Position numbers and translations under genes: made by a program. Positions 13,426 to 15,016 of a DNA stretch of 15,016 nucleotides are shown one piece after another; position 1 is the first letter of the stretch, and every line of letters starts with the position of its first letter. Under the pieces are notes generated by a model, which saw only the letters and a list, made by a program, of their open reading frames with translations, was not told the DNA's origin and made no database searches. Source of the stretch: Actinomycetes bacterium (GTDB taxonomy: Bacteria > Actinomycetota > Coriobacteriia > Anaerosomatales > Anaerosomataceae); NCBI GenBank assembly GCA_021850085.1, contig JAJZRZ010000015.1, positions 1-15,016 on the forward strand. Reading direction: 5' to 3'.

Positions 13426-14031
13426 ATGGGCGACAAGGTCGAGCTTCCGTTCCCGCAGTACAGGTGCGGTGAGTGTGGCCGAGAGTTGCCGCTCACCGAG
13501 GCGCGGCTGACCGTCACCTGCGAGCAGCATCAGCCCAGCCGTGTGGTCTCGGCCGTGGAGGTGCGATCGGCCACGCACGCCGACCGCCATGACATCGAGG
13601 ACATCTGCGACCAAGCGCTTGGTGAGACAGACGTGGATGTGTTCGGCCGGACGTTCGACGTGTTGTCGCAAGAGAATCTGGTGGCCATGTCGGAAGGCCG
13701 GTTCGCCGGACTGATCTCGCTTGCCGCCGACGGCGGCGACCTGGGGATCGTCTTGCTCAGCGTCTACCCGGGTTTCCAGGGTCACGGCGTGGGGCGGGCG
13801 CTCATCGCCGCGGCCGCGCAGCGCGCTGCCGAGCGCGGCCTGCCGGGGCTCAAGGCGGCGATCAGCAACGACGACGTGCCGTCGTTCTCCTTCTACCAGC
13901 GGCACGGCTTCGTGATCGATGCTGTCGCCAAGGGTCTGCTCGCCGATCGCTATGGATCGGCGGAACCGGGCTTCTCGGGCATCCTGGTGCGCGACGAGAT
14001 CAGGTTGCGCCGCTCGGTATGCGCCGCCTGA
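13426..14031 (+). CDS. GNAT-family N-acetyltransferase with N-terminal zinc-ribbon-like segment
   Basis: A 201-residue protein. The N-terminus YRCGECGRELPL (residues 12-23) with Cys14, Cys17, Cys32 and His35 looks like a small zinc ribbon. The GNAT domain follows (about 45-195): a strand GIVLLSVYPGFQG (107-119) leading into the acetyl-CoA loop QGHGVGRALI (118-127), then AAISNDDVPSFSFYQRHGF (144-162), which holds the conserved Asn and Tyr of motif B. The order and spacing fit a functional acetyltransferase; substrate unknown. GAGGGG (13410-13415) is ten bases before ATG 13426. It is a single gene, convergent with the response regulators, six bases from the first of them. Confidence 0.85.
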   Translation: MGDKVELPFPQYRCGECGRELPLTEARLTVTCEQHQPSRVVSAVEVRSATHADRHDIEDICDQALGETDVDVFGRTFDVLSQENLVAMSEGRFAGLISLAADGGDLGIVLLSVYPGFQGHGVGRALIAAAAQRAAERGLPGLKAAISNDDVPSFSFYQRHGFVIDAVAKGLLADRYGSAEPGFSGILVRDEIRLRRSVCAA

Positions 14032-14037
14032 CCTCCG

Positions 14038-14412
14038 TCACTCGGCGAGCATACGCTCCACACGCTTCCGGAGCTCCGCAGGCGTGAAGGGCTTCGTGAG
14101 ATAGTCGTCGCACCCCAGCGACGTCCCGTGCTCAAGGTCCACCCGCTGTGCGGAGGTGGTGAGCATCATCACGCGCACGGCCGATGTCTCGGGGCGCTGG
14201 CGCAAGAAGCGCAGCACCTCCCAGCCGTCGAGTTTGGGCATCGTGACGTCGAGAAGCACGAGGTCGGGACGGCGCCGGATGGCGAGGTCGAGCGCCTGCT
14301 CGCCGTCCTCGGCCTCGATGATCTCGTGCCCGAGGGAGTTCAGGGCGGCTTTCACCAGCATCCTGATCTGCCGGTTGTCGTCAGCGGCCAGTATGATGCG
14401 GCTGTCTGTCAC
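14038..14412 (-). CDS. Single-domain response regulator (receiver only)
   Basis: A 124-residue CheY-like receiver domain with no output domain. The acidic pair Asp11/Asp12 (LAADDNRQIR), the phosphoacceptor Asp55 in LVLLDVTMPKLDG, the switch Thr in MMLTTSAQ (about 85), and Lys107 in YLTKPFTPAELR are all present, so it should accept phosphate. It starts at GTG 14412 behind GAGGGGG. It is the last of three receiver genes in a row on the minus strand, 33 bases after the previous one. No kinase is in the window. Confidence 0.9.
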   Translation of the reverse strand: MTDSRIILAADDNRQIRMLVKAALNSLGHEIIEAEDGEQALDLAIRRRPDLVLLDVTMPKLDGWEVLRFLRQRPETSAVRVMMLTTSAQRVDLEHGTSLGCDDYLTKPFTPAELRKRVERMLAE

Positions 14413-14445
14413 AAGAGGCGCCCCCTCGCTCGAGACGAGACAGGC

Positions 14446-14904
14446 CTACGCGTCGCGATCCCGGTGCATTATCTCCACGATCTTGGAGAGCTTTGCTTCG
14501 CGCCGGCCGCGCTCGCGCTCGAACTCGGCACGTTTCGCGGGATCGAGCATCGAGGCGATGTGCTCCGCCACCTCGGAAGGCTTGAACGGCTTGGGCAGGT
14601 AGTCGCTGTTGGGGTCAGCCGCGATCTCGCGGTGTTGTTCCTCAAAGGTACCCGCCGCCGAGAGGAAGAGGATGGGGAGCGCTTTGGTCTCGGGCTTCTG
14701 ACGCAGCTTGTCGTGCACCTGGTGGCCGGTCAGGCCCGGCATCATGACGTCGAGCACGACCAGATCGGGTGACTCGGCTGCAACCATCGCCATGGCCTGA
14801 AGCCCATCTTCGGCTTCAAGCACGTGAAAGCCGCGGTTCGTCAGAGCCACTTTGAGCAGCCGCCGGATCGACGGCTCGTCGTCGACAACAAGGATCCTCT
14901 TCAT
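14446..14904 (-). CDS. Response regulator, receiver with charged helical tail
   Basis: A 152-residue protein: a full receiver domain (residues 1-122) with acidic Asp8/Asp9/Glu10 (VVDDEPSIRRLL), phosphoacceptor Asp52 in LVVLDVMMPGLTG, Ser82 in LFLSAAG, and Lys105 in YLPKPFKPSE. A C-terminal tail of about 30 residues (KRAEFERERGRREAKLSKI) is strongly charged and helical, perhaps for dimerisation or partner binding; it has no DNA-binding motif. ATG 14904 directly follows the stop of the preceding gene, and its ribosome binding site GGGGGAGGG lies within that gene's Gly-rich end, so the two are coupled. Confidence 0.9.
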   Translation of the reverse strand: MKRILVVDDEPSIRRLLKVALTNRGFHVLEAEDGLQAMAMVAAESPDLVVLDVMMPGLTGHQVHDKLRQKPETKALPILFLSAAGTFEEQHREIAADPNSDYLPKPFKPSEVAEHIASMLDPAKRAEFERERGRREAKLSKIVEIMHRDRDA

Positions 14905-15016
14905 CTAAGGCGTCCCTCCCCCTGAGCCGCCGATGAGCTCGGTGACACGCTGCACCAGGTCCTTCGGCGTGAACGGCTTGCAGATGTATTCCTGCGCGCC
15001 CTTGGACAATCCTGCC
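14905..15016 (-). CDS. Response regulator receiver domain, C-terminal part (cut by window end)
   Basis: The minus strand from 15015 to 14905 encodes 36 residues ending at TAG (complement of 14905-14907): AGLSKGAQEYICKPFTPKDL, then VQRVTELIGG and a Gly-rich SGGGTP tail. The CKPFTPKDLV element is the conserved Lys-Pro-Phe and last helix of a receiver domain. The N-terminal part, including the phosphoacceptor, lies outside the window. It is the third receiver in the row and abuts the next start with no gap. Confidence 0.85.
   Translation of the reverse strand, partial: AGLSKGAQEYICKPFTPKDLVQRVTELIGGSGGGTP

Noticed and set aside
1..15016. CRISPR arrays, insertion sequences, tRNA or rRNA genes
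   Set aside because: No regularly spaced repeats, transposase or integrase frames, or tRNA/rRNA-like sequences were seen by eye.

Overview
The window is a GC-rich stretch (about two thirds G+C by eye) from a high-GC Gram-positive bacterium, most likely an actinobacterium of the Coriobacteriia/OPB41 type. The basis is gene content and regulatory style: GTG starts, purine-rich ribosome binding sites, a T-box with an intrinsic terminator, an M-box, a UPF0182 protein, YtxH and PRC-barrel proteins, and an NRAMP homologue with an altered metal site like the Mg transporter described from Eggerthella lenta. The lineage is inferred; no rRNA or other marker is present.

Layout. 1-300: C-terminal end of a UPF0182 membrane protein, with a possible frameshift at the window edge. 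300-1280: a long, structured, unassigned leader, then an RlpA-like double-psi beta-barrel protein and a strong hairpin. 1356-2406: a holin-X-like membrane protein, a 65-residue single-pass membrane protein overlapping it, and a free-standing homologue of the cyanophycin synthetase N-terminal domain. 2403-4946: promoter, complete T-box leader, PLP aminotransferase and D-Ala-D-Ala ligase, apparently one tRNA-controlled operon. 5012-5428: a YtxH-like protein and a terminator. 5510-8201: a tight run of PRC-barrel protein, GNAT acetyltransferase, YbaK-type aminoacyl-tRNA deacylase and secreted polysaccharide deacetylase.

The minus strand then holds 5-formyltetrahydrofolate cyclo-ligase (3' end overlapping the deacetylase) and an operon transcribed from about 12300 down to 8789: promoter, M-box Mg2+ riboswitch, terminator, a further structured segment, an MgtE-like PRC/CBS membrane protein and an NRAMP-related transporter. 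Next come a HAD phosphatase (minus), a second GNAT with an N-terminal Cys cluster (plus), and three consecutive receiver-domain response regulators (minus), the last cut by the window end.

The most interesting parts are the two metabolite-sensing leaders. The M-box places an NRAMP-fold protein lacking the transition-metal motif in a Mg2+ regulon beside an MgtE homologue that appears to have lost its pore aspartate. The T-box couples an aminotransferase and a peptidoglycan-precursor ligase to tRNA charging. The leader of the RlpA gene contains mutually exclusive helices and matches no riboswitch class I could recognise.
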